From positions 7,478,085-7,542,084 of the forward strand of contig JAQFVV010012396.1 in the NCBI GenBank assembly GCA_028023455.1: a DNA stretch of 64,000 nt, written 5' to 3'. The translations under genes were made by a program, and so were the position numbers. This DNA is from Epiperipatus broadwayi (Eukaryota > Onychophora > Udeonychophora > Euonychophora > Peripatidae). The notes below the pieces were generated by a model. The model ran no database searches. It was not told the origin of the DNA and saw only the letters and a program-made list of their open reading frames with translations. Positions 26,105-37,488 of the stretch are shown one piece after another. Within the stretch, counting starts at the first letter, position 1. Each line of letters starts with the position of its first letter.

Positions 26105-26203
26105 GTTTTTTCAGGTGTCAAAGCATTGGCTGGGAAGCGAAGCCGCAAACCCGGGACAACTGCTTGTAAGGCAACTGTGCTGACAACTTGACCATCAATG
26201 CTA
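26105..26203 (-). mobile_element. SINE-A copy (tRNA-related), antisense
   Basis: Read on the minus strand it starts CTAGCATTGATGGTCAAG (A-box position), continues GCACAGTTGCCTTACAAGCA (anticodon-arm-like, loop CTTACAA) and reaches CCCGGGTTTGCGGCTTCG before a GTCCCAGC-type stem. It ends in GACACCTGAAAAAAC. Copies at 37.4, 42.1 and 51.1 kb share the layout. The tRNA-like fold, A tail and dispersion identify a SINE rather than a working tRNA gene. Confidence 0.75.
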
Positions 26204-29054
26204 GAAATGCAAGAAGTGACAGACTCAAGAAATTTTTTTAAAAAGTACAAAAATGTTATAAATTCTAAAAACTAAATGTCAATGAGCACTTAGTTTATCT
26301 TTCAATCAATGCTTAAGTATTTAATTTATTCTAAAATAAATGAATATACATGACATCAGGTATTTAAATAATGGCAGGTGTAATCCAGCAGTAAATTTTC
26401 ATATTAACAGCAAGCAATCATATTTGTGGATGAATTAGATATATGTTTAAATCTTTTACCCATGAAAATCTTTTCTTTAATATATATGCATGATAAGCCC
26501 TCTGTCCAAAAGTAAATATAGTAACTAGGCAATAGAATACTATAAACAATTTATGATACTTGATTATATATCATTGGTAGTTTGCCATTTCTTGCTACCT
26601 TTATAACACAATTATTTTGGTGTTTCGATTTTAAAGCTATAGCATAATAAATTCTTAATGAACTTTTAAATCATTACATAGTTTTCTTTAATCATCTCAA
26701 TATAAGATAGATTTTTGTTTATTTAAATTTTTATTTTAGATTCAAGCAGCATTAATCTATTTTAAAAAACTAGATTATATAGCAATCATAAAAAGCATAG
26801 CATTGATATTAATTAACACTTTAGATAAATCCTTAATACCAATTGTATTAAAAATATGTATCACTTATATTTTATGAGATGCAGTTAAGTAAAGCATGAT
26901 CTTAAAATAATTTTTGTGCAAGACCAAAATTATTTAATAAATATTTCATTTTTACATATTTCTCGTAATAGTAGTGGAAATAGTTGCTGCATTAAATAAT
27001 AATTAAATAATTTATTGATCAGGAGTTCATAAAACGTTCAAGCATTTAATCACAGATTAGATATGACATTTATTAGATATTAATTTTTAAAATATAACAC
27101 AGAAATTATTAAATTTCTTAGATGTGTAAGTGACAAGTCTTATTCAATTAACCAAACAGTTACACTCAATTGTAAAATAATTTAGGAACCTATGCTTCCG
27201 AGATCCTTTTGCAAAGCAGCCTTAACATAGACATATGAGCAGTATTTTGCTTGGCTATCTTCTATTAAATGATAATTTTCAAATGATAATTAGGTATATA
27301 TGGGGAAAAAAGTGCACGAAATTCACTAAAAATTGAATTAATGACATATTTTTACATTATGTATTTAAAGCATTTGTTTATTCATACATATATTTAAAAT
27401 TGATTCTTATTTTTTTAATATCAATATTTACAATATGTGCACATATATAATATCTATATATATATATACACTGACATTAATGATGATGAAAATGGATGGG
27501 CATCCGCTTACAAGACTAATTAGGTCACAACATCAGAGTTACTATTATTTTACTTCACACATTTTATAATTATCTTTTAGAAAATATTTCTTGCTACAAT
27601 TATTTGGTTAAATATTAAAATAAATCAGTGAAAACATAAGAAAATGAAATGTGTGTTAGTAGTTTGAAATAACAAGTTCTTGCTATATAATTTTCACAAG
27701 TTTCAATATGGGCAACACCATTTATCTTAAATATAGGTCATTGCGTCGTTAATCGCCTAACTTTCTTTTTTAACAAACTGTATTTTTTTTTTTTACATTT
27801 TCCAGATAATTAATGCCAGGGGAATATGTTGTTTACCAACAAAAAAATTAAAACCATACAGCCTTTTATCAAAATCTTTGCTTTATTATAATGAATGTTG
27901 TAACATAAGATTAATAAATTTGTGAAAACGATCAGCGAGTGGTTTTGTTTTATCAATGTATTTAGCAAAGATACTCTTTAGAATCATAGAATCTATTTAA
28001 CGTACATGAAATAATTCCAATCGAAAAAGTTGCTATTGTAAAAATAAACATCTTCAGGAATTAAATTCGCTTCCTCTTTATATTTGACTTCCGTTGGCCA
28101 AAGCTATTGTTTTCACTTAAGTAATATTCAAATTAAATAAATATATACATTATTTTAAAATAAACTTTTTTTTTTGTTTCTAAATTTGTATTAATTCATT
28201 TCAGAATGGGTAATCAATTTATTTATTTATTTTAAAAATAACGGCATGGTTCTTTAATAAATAATTAAATTGTGTGTATGTGGGGTATGGGGGTGGGAGG
28301 GAGGAAGAGTAAAATTAACTACAAAAATCTAATAGATATTGCGGGAAGTTTATTGATATTTATAAAATTTAAGCATTTCATGTGACATTATATAATTTAA
28401 CACAAAATGCAAACTACATACAGTTAATATAAACAAATATAATTTTCGCTAAGACGATTTTTGATACTCATGAGAAGTAAAAAATTCTGGCTAGCGATTA
28501 CTCAAGTCACATGATTAATAGATATATTTTGGTTGGTGCTTTCACAAAGTGTGCCACTGATGAGTTAAAATCAAAATTAAAAATTGAAATTTTTAAGTGC
28601 AGTCTGATCATGACCAAGTCAACTAACTATCAGATATTTGGTTACTAATGGAAATTGTAAAATAACCCAATTACAAAGACCGATTAGTAAATGGGTGTTG
28701 TGCTGATTATAAACAAAAATATGATTTGCACATTATTGCTTTGACAATGTTTTTTTAAATAGAATTCTAAGTTTTTTTTTTTATTATAATCAACAAATGA
28801 CCAATCCTTAAGAAAAGATTATTATTTTATCAATAATCATATACATGTATAATAACTTGAATTAAAACTTTCTAATTATTAAAGATTTTGCAAGTTCAAA
28901 TTTGCTTACCAAGACTATTTTCAAGTACAGTATATTTAAAGTAATAACTATAAAAATCTATTCATGCTCCCACTATAACTAAACACAACATAATTTTTAT
29001 TACAAATGAACTTTTTTTTTGTTTTGTTCTATAATCAATAAATCAATTCTCTTC
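26204..29054. other. Intergenic DNA, no gene seen
   Basis: AT-rich sequence. A patch at about 27480-27535 (GATGGGCATCCGCTTACAAG) looks like an unplaced repeat fragment. From about 27,700 the DNA becomes somewhat more CpG-containing and less obviously repetitive towards NRARP. No coding segment. Confidence 0.5.
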
Positions 29055-29170
29055 TAATTAACCAAAACATCTATCTGTCATGCCTATAACAGGAGTTCAA
29101 ATCTGGACCAAGTAAACTTGACTAAAATTTTTTAACAGGCTTAGAATTTTTCTATCAAGTAGCCAGCTCA
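29055..29170 (+). mobile_element. SINE-B copy (second tRNA-related family)
   Basis: An eroded A-box region (TCTAATTAACCAAAACATCT) is followed by ATCTGTCATGCCTATAACAG and a good B box, GGAGTTCAAATCTGGACC, about 40 bp downstream. The body AAGTAAACTTGACTAAAATT then TTAGAATTTTTCTATCAAGT is shared with the copies at 29.9-30.06 kb (minus) and 41.36 kb. Three copies sharing head and body within 13 kb support a real SINE family. Confidence 0.6.
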
Positions 29171-29899
29171 TTGTCAACAAAATTCTTAATTTCAATTTAG
29201 TCAGGAAAGATATCTAAATATCTTTAGTTGGAGGCTAAAGCAAGATAATAAACTTTCAAATACACATCAGCTGCTTTACCCCCTTCATTGTTTTCTATGA
29301 AGGTTTATTAGAGAACTTTCATGCAATGGATATTTTATCTTTCTTACTGGATAGCCAGGTTAGCTAGGAGCTAGCTACTTGGGGGAAAAATATTAAAAGT
29401 TGCACCTGAGACAATTTCCAGGTTATGACATGTAGATGCATTAATTTTTTAAATGAAAACAGAGCCAACAATTAAGCCAAAGCAACAAGGTACTATAAAC
29501 ATTGTAATTGTATAGGGGGAAGAAACCATGAACTACTTCTATATACCATATTAAAAATAAACAAAATGCCATTCACATTATCAGGAGTTAACCCAATAAT
29601 AATAATAAGCAAAGATAATAAAATCATTGGTGAGAATGCCACATTAACATACATTTTACCAGCTTTAAAGACTATTGTGAAGCAGTCTCAAGAAAAAAAA
29701 GATATAATCAACAATTCTAATCTTTCCTTAGTTTATTTTGTCTCCAAATTTGTTAATGATTCTTTATGAGAGACAAAAGATAATAGTAATCATAGTTTTA
29801 GCACCTGTAAAAACATTACTTTTTTCTCATAGTCATAAAGACTGCATCAGTCTTATGTGTGACATTTGTATTTATTTTTACAATCAATACTCAAATAAT
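29171..29899. other. Intergenic DNA, no gene seen
   Basis: The first ~100 bp may still belong to the SINE-B tail. The rest is AT-rich; a 67-codon frame at 29566-29769 has no recognisable domain. Confidence 0.4.
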
Positions 29900-30060
29900 T
29901 AATTTGAGATCTGGTTAAGAATAGCTAAATACCTATTTATCAATCCATAATTATATAGAAAAATTCTAAACATGTTTCTGAGCTGAAAAAATTTCAGTTT
30001 ACATTTTGCCAGGATATGGGCATAAAAGATAGATGTTCTAACTACTAGACCATTTTTTTA
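29900..30060 (-). mobile_element. SINE-B copy, antisense
   Basis: On the minus strand it begins with a clear A box and D-arm-like stretch, ATGGTCTAGTAGTTAGAACA, followed by TCTATCTTTTATGCCCATAT. The B box has decayed to TATCCTGGCAAAATG. The body (GTAAACTGAAATTTTTTCAG, then TTTAGAATTTTTCTATATAA) aligns with the copy at 29.1 kb. It supplies the intact 5' head that the other copies lack. Confidence 0.6.
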
Positions 30061-32531
30061 TCTTACATATGCAGAATATTAGTTGAAGATTATCTATTAT
30101 ATTTCTTTATTTTTTTCATATGCTACTTGCAATTAGTTTATATTTTTGATCAAAATTGATTTTAACACGATTATTATATATGGTATATACTATACATCAT
30201 ATTCTGAGGAAAATTAGGATTTTTAAAAATGTCTAATTTAATTTTTAAACGTAATTTTCTTAAATCATTTTTTTAAAATTACATTTTATTATTTTTCAAT
30301 ACCTGTATACTTAATCTATATAATATTGTGTTCAATGTATATTAATAATAATATAAAAAAAAAACATTTCATATAACACATCTTACCCAAAGTATAAAAA
30401 TGCATATGTTATATAAAAGTCTGAATTCACTTTATTTAATAAGTTCTTACTATTTAAAAATATATTGCAACCGATATATTGGAATCGATATAATCAGAAT
30501 ACTATAATTAACTAATTTTAAATTACATACTTTTTGTAATTATTACATTTCCCTTTTAAAATATAAGCTGTATTTGTATAGCAGCATTGTGATATCTTTC
30601 ATATCATTTACTGACAATAAAGATTAGTTTAAAAAAAAATGTTATAGAAATTTCACGAAGTCGATATGAATAAATACTAAAATATGTATTTTTTAAAACT
30701 ATTTTTGATTTTAAAATGTCAAACACGTAATCATTTTAAATAATGATAGCATATACATATATTTTTAGCACAAACATGGTAAAATGAAATTAGTGTTTAG
30801 TTGTATATACATACAGAATTTCAATGATTAAAATTTTCTATCGGTAGATATTTGCTTAGGATATAGCTTTAAAATATTTTAATAATATTAATGTTAAATT
30901 AGCGTGGTAATAACCACGTTTTACTTGCAAGAATATATCTATAATACAGCAAGATGAAACTTTCGCAGAGAAATGTTATAAGTCAACTACATAGAAGTCA
31001 ATAAGAAAATATATTTAACCAAATTAAAGCTGGTCACTTACTTGCTCAAACTGACGATCTTATTATAGCAATAAATAAATTTAATGGGTAGTTTTTGTTC
31101 AAGTCAAGCATGGCTTTTTTTTTTTTTTAGTTTTGCAAAATTATAAGCAATATGATCAAAAAAAAAAAAAAATTAAAAAAAAATCTTCCGAGATGTTCAA
31201 CTTAAAAGTCGAAATAATTTTCATTTATAGTTTCAATTTATTCAAAAATATTGGCAGTATACAAATATATTTATTATATCTATCCTAAGGCAAGTTTCGC
31301 ATTACTTCAGCTGGTCTTTATACACAGCATCTAATCATGTATAAACACATTTATATCTATAACTCAATTTATTTTGAATTTTTTTTATTATTATATATTA
31401 TGCGTCATAAAATATTCTCCAAACCAATTCAAATTTAAAGTTCAAACAACCACTTTTCATTTTTGTATAGGAACTTTGCCTAATCTCCATTTAGTCAAGC
31501 CGCGAATATTAACCGGTGGCGCCGCCTTATTTTTATAAAAATAGTCGCAGGTAAGCCAGTCTTTGTAACTAAATAGACAAGACAGCTGCATGTGGTGAAA
31601 TACAAACTGCTAAAGGCAATACAAAAAATTCTTCCTACAATTTTGTATGAAAATTTTTTAGGTTCAATATGTTGAAAATGCCCTGTATACATACATATTC
31701 ACATATATATTATTTTCAACATCTATTATATTTATTTTTCTTATTGCCAATAAGAAGCAAAATTTTTAATTACATAGTTTTATCAACTTAATTACTGCTT
31801 AAACAAGTCTGCGCATAATAAATAAAACTTTTTAAACAAAATTGTAATAGTCAAATTTTGGTTTTTAAAAAGAAAGAATAAAAAGTTCATTTTATATTCG
31901 TTCTTTTTATTAAACTCGTTATCATTGTTTATAGAAAGTACTTACCAGCGAACGTTATGAAAATAACTTATCCCAAGATTAAGTCTAAAAAATAAAGAAA
32001 AAATTACAACGTAGCTCACACAATGAAAGATGTTTATTTCAAACGCCCTTTTATTCAAACTTTTTAGCCATTTATTTTTTTTAAAAAAAAAATGTGGGCA
32101 CAGCTATCGATATTACAGTACGAAAATGACCTAGATGACGACAAGTCCATTTCATTGACAGTAAACATAAAGTCCTTGAGCGTGGACATTTGTTAAACAT
32201 TAATTTTTTTCACAGTATTTACAAGATTTTTTTTTTTTAAAGATAACATTTACGATTATTTACATTCAAAATAGGTACATATATGATATGTAAATGGTTC
32301 AACCTCATAAGAAGCTAAATCAGAGCCGTTACAAATTGCACAGCAGCTGAAGCAAGTTGGACTTGCACAAAAAATAACTCTTCATATTTGTCGACCACCG
32401 ACGGAATGTATTATCCGAAAAGTATTACTTTTAAATAAATCTTTGGCTGATTTCGAGGATATGCTTTTTGACTTAGTTTAATATGATTTTTTTAAACATT
32501 TATCAGTCACTTTTCTTTTTTATAAAAAGAG
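30061..32531. other. Non-coding DNA downstream of NRARP
   Basis: AT-rich up to about 31.4 kb, then more CpG-containing. A 65-codon minus-strand frame at 31495-31692 has no support. Further minus-strand AATAAA hexamers lie at about 32033, 32050 and 32071, so the NRARP transcript could extend here. Confidence 0.45.
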
Positions 32532-32537
32532 TTTATT
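32532..32537 (-). promoter_or_regulatory. Candidate NRARP polyadenylation signal
   Basis: TTTATT on the plus strand gives AATAAA on the minus strand, about 430 bp after the NRARP stop codon. It is the first such hexamer downstream. In AT-rich DNA the hexamer is frequent by chance; alternatives lie near 32050-32076. Confidence 0.35.
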
Positions 32538-32965
32538 ATAAATAGATACCCTACGGGCAAAAATACTTTAGTTAGCAGTTCGATTGTCCATCCTCTTTTT
32601 TTCTCTCTCAAGTTACTAGAAAAGGCTGCGTGGTCAGGGAAAGCTCCAAGAAATTGTACCCGAAGATACTATTTGGCATTTTTAGTAACATATATATTCG
32701 GTATATACAATACATTTAGATTGGCTATCAAAACCGCGATTTGGCATAAGCACATTAAAAAAAATGGCCGCAATCGCCTTGAGCTGTTTGAAAGAAAAAA
32801 AATATTCTGTTCATTTTTCAGTCCATTGTATGCAATTTAAGTATTTTCCCTTTTTTGTAGGCTTAATTGTTTTAGTTTGCACATCAAGGTAGATATTACC
32901 TGCCGTTGTTAATTCGTATTTGCTGCTCATAAATTTTCAAGACGGATGTACAGCATATCAAGATC

Positions 32966-33286
32966 CTATCTTCTGGAATTGGCGATTAAATAAAGAGCTA
33001 TATCCTGATGACCTCCGTAAGCAGCGATATGTAAAGCACTCCAACCATCGCGATTTGCCAGTTTAATATCAGCTCCAAACTTTACTAACAGTTTGACCAA
33101 TTCTAGATTACCGTCCATGCAACTTTGGTGTAAAGCTGTCTGTCCTTCTTTATCATATAAATTAACATTAACAGCGCCCTCTCGATTTTGCAAAATCTTC
33201 TGCAATTCTGAAGTATCGCCATTTCTTACAGCTTCTTGAAATATTTGTTGATAACTAGCAGTAGTTTGTAATTCAGTTTGGCTCAT
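32966..33286 (-). CDS. NRARP: Notch-regulated ankyrin repeat protein (NRARP), single exon
   Basis: The 106-residue product closely follows the vertebrate NRARP layout (about 114 residues): N-terminal 'MSQTEL', helix 'IFQEAVRNGDTSELQKIL' (residues 15-32), ankyrin repeat 1 'GQTALHQSCMDGNLELVKLL' onward (about 48-76) and ankyrin repeat 2 'RDGWSALHIAAYGGHQDIAL' onward (about 79-104), ending 'ANSRR'. 'LVKFGADI.LANRDGWSALH' is the family hallmark. NRARP is known as a Notch target that joins the NICD-CSL complex and promotes loss of NICD, giving negative feedback; its ankyrin repeats stack on those of NICD. The start is secure: an in-frame TAA lies 27 nt upstream (33311-33313), an A is at -3, and the N-terminus matches the family. 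No intron interrupts the frame, and no frameshift or key-residue loss is seen. It is the only convincing host gene here. Confidence 0.96.
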   Translation of the reverse strand: MSQTELQTTASYQQIFQEAVRNGDTSELQKILQNREGAVNVNLYDKEGQTALHQSCMDGNLELVKLLVKFGADIKLANRDGWSALHIAAYGGHQDIALYLIANSRR

Positions 33287-33600
33287 TTTGGTAATATTTA
33301 GTCCTCGATCTTACGAAGAGACCGTATGAAACACGGTCCTAAGTAAATTTGCAATCAATGGCAAGGAGTATCGAACAGTGTGCTTCCGTCTTCGAGTAAC
33401 GGAACTGAGTGAGATGCTTAGGCTCCGGTTCCATAGGGCTTTTCAAGTAGTTGCCTTATTAGCATCTGAATGACGTCCTACAAAAGGTTTCACCCGCCAA
33501 AAAAAGTTCTAGCCAATAAAAATTTACAATAGTCAGTTTCTTTGTTGCGATTGGTCGCTCTTTAGATTCCTCAATGCATCTATGATTTATTCATGATGTC
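33287..33600 (-). promoter_or_regulatory. NRARP 5' leader and proximal promoter region
   Basis: This stretch is less AT-rich than its surroundings and repeat-free. On the minus strand it carries an inverted CCAAT context (GCGACCAATCGC; CCAAT at 33550-33554), a second CCAAT on the plus strand near 33512, and an initiator-like CACTCAGTTCCG near 33404-33415. No convincing TATA box is present. The transcription start is not determinable from sequence alone. Confidence 0.5.
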
Positions 33601-33605
33601 AGAAG

Positions 33606-33636
33606 CGTGGGAAAGCTGTAAACACCGCTTCTCAAC
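33606..33636. promoter_or_regulatory. CSL/Su(H) paired-site-like motif upstream of NRARP
   Basis: CGTGGGAA at 33606-33613 is a perfect CSL (RBPJ/Su(H)) consensus. After a 15-bp spacer, TTCTCAAC at 33629-33636 is a weaker inverted half-site (minus strand GTTGAGAA, six of eight consensus positions). Head-to-head sites at about 15-17 bp spacing are the known paired-site architecture that dimerises Notch transcription complexes at targets such as HES1. It lies about 320 bp upstream of the NRARP start codon, as expected for a Notch target. Occupancy is inferred. Confidence 0.62.
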
Positions 33637-33662
33637 TCTAAAAATTCTGGCCGCTAGTTAAA

Positions 33663-33672
33663 TGATTGACAG
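33663..33672 (+). promoter_or_regulatory. PBX-MEIS/PREP-type decamer
   Basis: TGATTGACAG is an exact match to the composite PBX-MEIS/PREP consensus. It lies 27 bp beyond the paired CSL motif. A 10-bp match is not proof of binding, but the position next to a Notch element is suggestive. Confidence 0.35.
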
Positions 33673-35756
33673 TCAGTGGTTTTTGTAGCTCCACCTTGTA
33701 ATCAAATTCCAGGCAAAATAAGTTTTTACTCATGATTTAAAATAGTGATTATTTTTTAAAAATAAATATTTAATACGAGAAAATCGTTATACTATCATAA
33801 TTGAGTTACTCAATGAAATCTAATCAAATGAAAACTTATTAGATGCGATTTTTTTTAATGAGTAGGTTCAGTTAAAAATGTTCGGTGAAAGAAATAATTT
33901 AATCTGCAATCGCAAATGAAAATTTATGCACAAATAATAATAATTTAACTGTTTAAAAAAGTTCATTAAAAAATTCATTCATTTTGTGTGTGTTTTTAAT
34001 TTTTTAACATAATAACCCATCTCCGTTCGGAGTTGAGAGGGAGTAATGTTAAATTTCAGAAGTGAGTGCAATTAATTAACAGGTCATTGTAAATGGCGAG
34101 ATAAAGCAATTGCTATAAATATTGATCTCCATCTAATATTTCACATTATAATCCTAAAACGTTCTCAGTGTTTCCATTTCAAGCTCTGACGTAATTATCC
34201 TCTTGTGTTTTTCCAACCACGTCTAGAAGATTTTTTTTCCCATGATCTTAATACTTTTCTTTAAACCGAAGTAACACTAAGTTCAAGGGAAGATAGGATT
34301 CGGTAACGCGCGTTTTCTGCTCTTAAAATTAGTGCTCGCATTTTAAAAGAAATCTGGTTGGTTGTATATTCTTTTATTATTGTGATTTCTAATTAAGATA
34401 CTTTTTTTATAACTTTAATCCTAAAAAAAAAAATCTACACTTTTTTTGTGTGTTATTGTTTTAAAAATATATTCTTCCAACAGTTTTAAAAACAAGAATG
34501 TAATATTTTTTTTACTATTCTTATATAGTATAATAAATATCCTTTTTTTTTTTTTAAAAAAAAGAAATATGATTGACTTTAAATTTTTGGCTATTACTTT
34601 AGATAAAAGCTAATTATTCTGTAAGCACTAATCGTGATTATTACTATCGCGATTCTTTAAATTTTTTGACAGCGTTTCTTTATTCCCTGAAAGGGAGAAA
34701 TGTTCGTAATTTGTATGTCCCGTAGGTATGCATGTTCTCTGCCTGGAGATAAATCAGAATATCTAGGCTGTAGAGTATTACGACCAAGAGATAATAATCG
34801 ACGGTGAAGTTTGCCATTACATGCTACTCTTTTAACATTTTATTTTAGCCTCTCAAATTTGGAGTCACCGAAAAATATAGAAGACCCTTACATCGTTAAG
34901 AAGCAAACATGTACGACAGTTTTGATTTTATAAACTCATGAACCTAGGTAAATAAACTTTCCTAAATAAAAACATGTGCGGAGATAAAATTTTAAAGCGA
35001 TTTAAAAGTTTCTTAATATTTTATTAAAACACACACATATATATATATATTAGAAATATCAATAAATACAGCTAAGAATGTAGATCCGTAGACAGCATGA
35101 TGTCTCCGCTCTTACTTATGGAAAATTAAGAATCAGAATAAATATTTATAATAATATATTATGACTTTTAGTTAATTTTACAAAATATTAAATTAAGTAA
35201 AATATGTACAGTTAATTTAATAAGTGATTGATAGATTTATTTATTTATTAATTTTATCATTTAAATATATATCTATAAATACTAATGTGTGTTTCGTATC
35301 TATACATATACTGTATATAACTAATTTAGTGATGAAAAAAGTAAATTGCATTAAATTTTATGATATAATCTTAAATAAATGTATAAAATAAATTATTTCA
35401 AGATAATGATTAGAGTTGGCTAATCGTTTGGTCTTAGATTCCTATTGTGTAATTATCTCAAGTTGCCTTTAGGCAGAGATGTTAATATCCACATTGCTAT
35501 TTAAGATATATTTATATAGCAATCTCGTTATTTTTAGAGAACCTTATTTAAACATGATAAATTAATGGAACGGGAATCTTCCGTGCTTTTAGAAATATAT
35601 ATATTATATAATAAAATTGATTGGAGTTATTCTAAAGTTAAAATTTTTTTTTTATTAATAACCTTTGACATAAAATGGGCAGGGTGAAACCTATTCACCA
35701 TCAATATCATTCTCAATCATGATCAAACAATGCAAGATAAAAAAATTTCATAGTAG
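33673..35756. other. Upstream flank of NRARP, possible regulatory DNA
   Basis: No gene. Until about 35 kb the sequence keeps CpG dinucleotides (for example CGGTAACGCGCGTTTTCTGC near 34301, TCATCTCCGTTCGG-like text near 34020) and lacks recognisable transposons. Beyond 35 kb it returns to plain AT-rich DNA. Distal enhancers could lie here, but I see no further CGTGGGAA. Confidence 0.4.
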
Positions 35757-35845
35757 CGACTTTACCCATACAATATTGCAACTTAGTGCAAGCCATAGTA
35801 ATTAATGGCTGCAAAAAAGGTTAATCCATCAAAATGTCTACCTAA
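35757..35845 (+). repeat. Partial copy of the 39.2-kb foldback element
   Basis: CATACAATATTGCAACTTAG followed by TGCAAGCCATAGTAATTAAT and GGCTGCAAAAAAGGTTAATC aligns with the interior and left arm of the element at 39171-39281. The right terminal arm is absent. Confidence 0.55.
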
Positions 35846-37410
35846 GTGCCTATTCATCCAACATCCCCAGACTAAGTTTTATCTTATGACTTTCATCAGT
35901 GAGAAGCCTTGGATTCAAAAGGACTACATCTAGTTCTTTGGATCTAATGCATCTCTCTAGCAGCCACCTTTAAGCTTTTTATTTTAACTCTAAAGTTATG
36001 AACCCAAATTAGAAACACGATAATAATTTTCAATCTAAGCTAATTTATTTGTATAATCATACAGATCTGAACCCAGTTTAGTGTCTATGATGATATGATG
36101 GTAAATATTTCTTTGAGTTTAATCCAGTTTTTTTCTATTCATAGCTTTTTCTTCATATTAGTCCTGCAAACTTCTTTATTCCCTACATCTTACACATAGT
36201 AATTTTCTGGGTTTTTATATATATTCTTTCAGAATTTAATTTAGAATTTTAATTCTTTGTCTATTCTTGTCTTTTATAGCAACATATTGTAATTCTAACT
36301 CTTCCATATTTACTTTTCATTTCTCTTGGGTAATTCCAAGCATATATTTTCTTTTAATATTAAAATATTTTTATTAAAAGTACTTCAAGCAAGTTTAATT
36401 CTATAATTAATTTTATCCATTATGTTTCTATTATATTATCTGCAGTTATTAACTTCTAGTAAATTAGTACCTATTTTTTTGTTGTTGTGACAATTCCTTT
36501 TTTAAATTTTATTTCACAAGCTAACATTTTTATGAAGCATTATTTATATAAATAATATCATTATCTGAAAATCTAGATATGTAATTTCCATTTATTTTTA
36601 TTTTATTGCTTCAGCATTTTATAAATTTAGAAAATACTTCTATAAAACTACCATAAAAATTATAAAAAGTTGGACTTTGTTACATTCTTATCAATGTTAA
36701 TTTTATCAACTTATAAGGATCATTGTGTTATCTAACCACTGTTAGATGGGTTTATGACAAGCTTTATAAAACTTTAATAACAGCAAAATGCTATAAATCC
36801 AATGCAAAAGAACAACTCATATTTCATTGTTTTTCCCTACATTTTTTTTTAATATTTAGATATTAACTATTTTGTTATAATTATTTTTAAACATAGTTTG
36901 TTCTTTGAGATGAATTTAAACTTTTTTACATACAATTAATAAAAATGTTTTATAAAACTAATAGAAGACTGATATATCTGCAGTTAATAAAGCATCTTTT
37001 TTCTAGACATTTGGTGAAAAATTTATTTCTCTAAGTATTTTTTTAAAGTACATTCTATCTTTATATATGAGAAGGTATTATATGAAGATTTTTGCAGCAA
37101 TCATCATCAATTTATATCCACCACATCAATTAATTGTTAGAAAAGTATATGATATTAAGTGATTAAATTTGATTTAAATATTACTCATATTGCATTTGAA
37201 TCATCTATATATGTTGATAGTTCTATTGCATTTTATGGTAAATAATTACTATTAAATGGCATTTATTATTTTAGTTTTAATTTTTTTTTTCTAGATGACA
37301 TGAGTTTTTAACAAAAAAAGAATCTCTTTGATGCATAGATCAAATTACAGAATTTAAATTACACAAAATGGTGATACTTGTTTATATTTTATTTGAAAAA
37401 CAAAAACTTT
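35846..37410. other. Intergenic DNA, no gene supported
   Basis: AT-rich. Minus-strand scraps such as 'NMEELELQYVAIKDKNRQR' near 36240-36320 hint at an old element, but I cannot tie them to a family. Confidence 0.4.
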
Positions 37411-37488
37411 TGTCAAGCGTTGGTGGCCTAGTGGTTAGCATAGCTGCCTTCCAAGCTGGTCAAAGTATTTGACATGTGATAAAAAAAA
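37411..37488 (+). mobile_element. SINE-A copy with internal deletion
   Basis: This copy has the best head: GCGTTGGTGGCCTAGTGGTT contains a near-consensus A box, followed by AGCATAGCTGCCTTCCAAGC (anticodon-arm-like). It then jumps straight to GACATGTGATAAAAAAAACT, the A-tailed 3' end, so the B-box segment present in the other copies is missing. AAAAACTTTT occurs at both flanks and may be the target-site duplication. Confidence 0.72.

Noticed and set aside
31495-31692. 65-codon minus-strand frame downstream of NRARP, at first considered a second exon
   Set aside because: NRARP ends with a complete second ankyrin repeat and its own stop; the frame has no splice-site context or family resemblance.
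32105-32112. TATCGATA, an exact DREF-type promoter element
   Set aside because: It lies downstream of NRARP with no gene start near it; an 8-bp match at one position is weak.
37085-37115. RTE-like 3' tail on the minus strand (ATTGATGATGATTGC)
   Set aside because: No C-terminal LINE sequence precedes it on the minus strand; a short trinucleotide match in AT-rich DNA is not enough.
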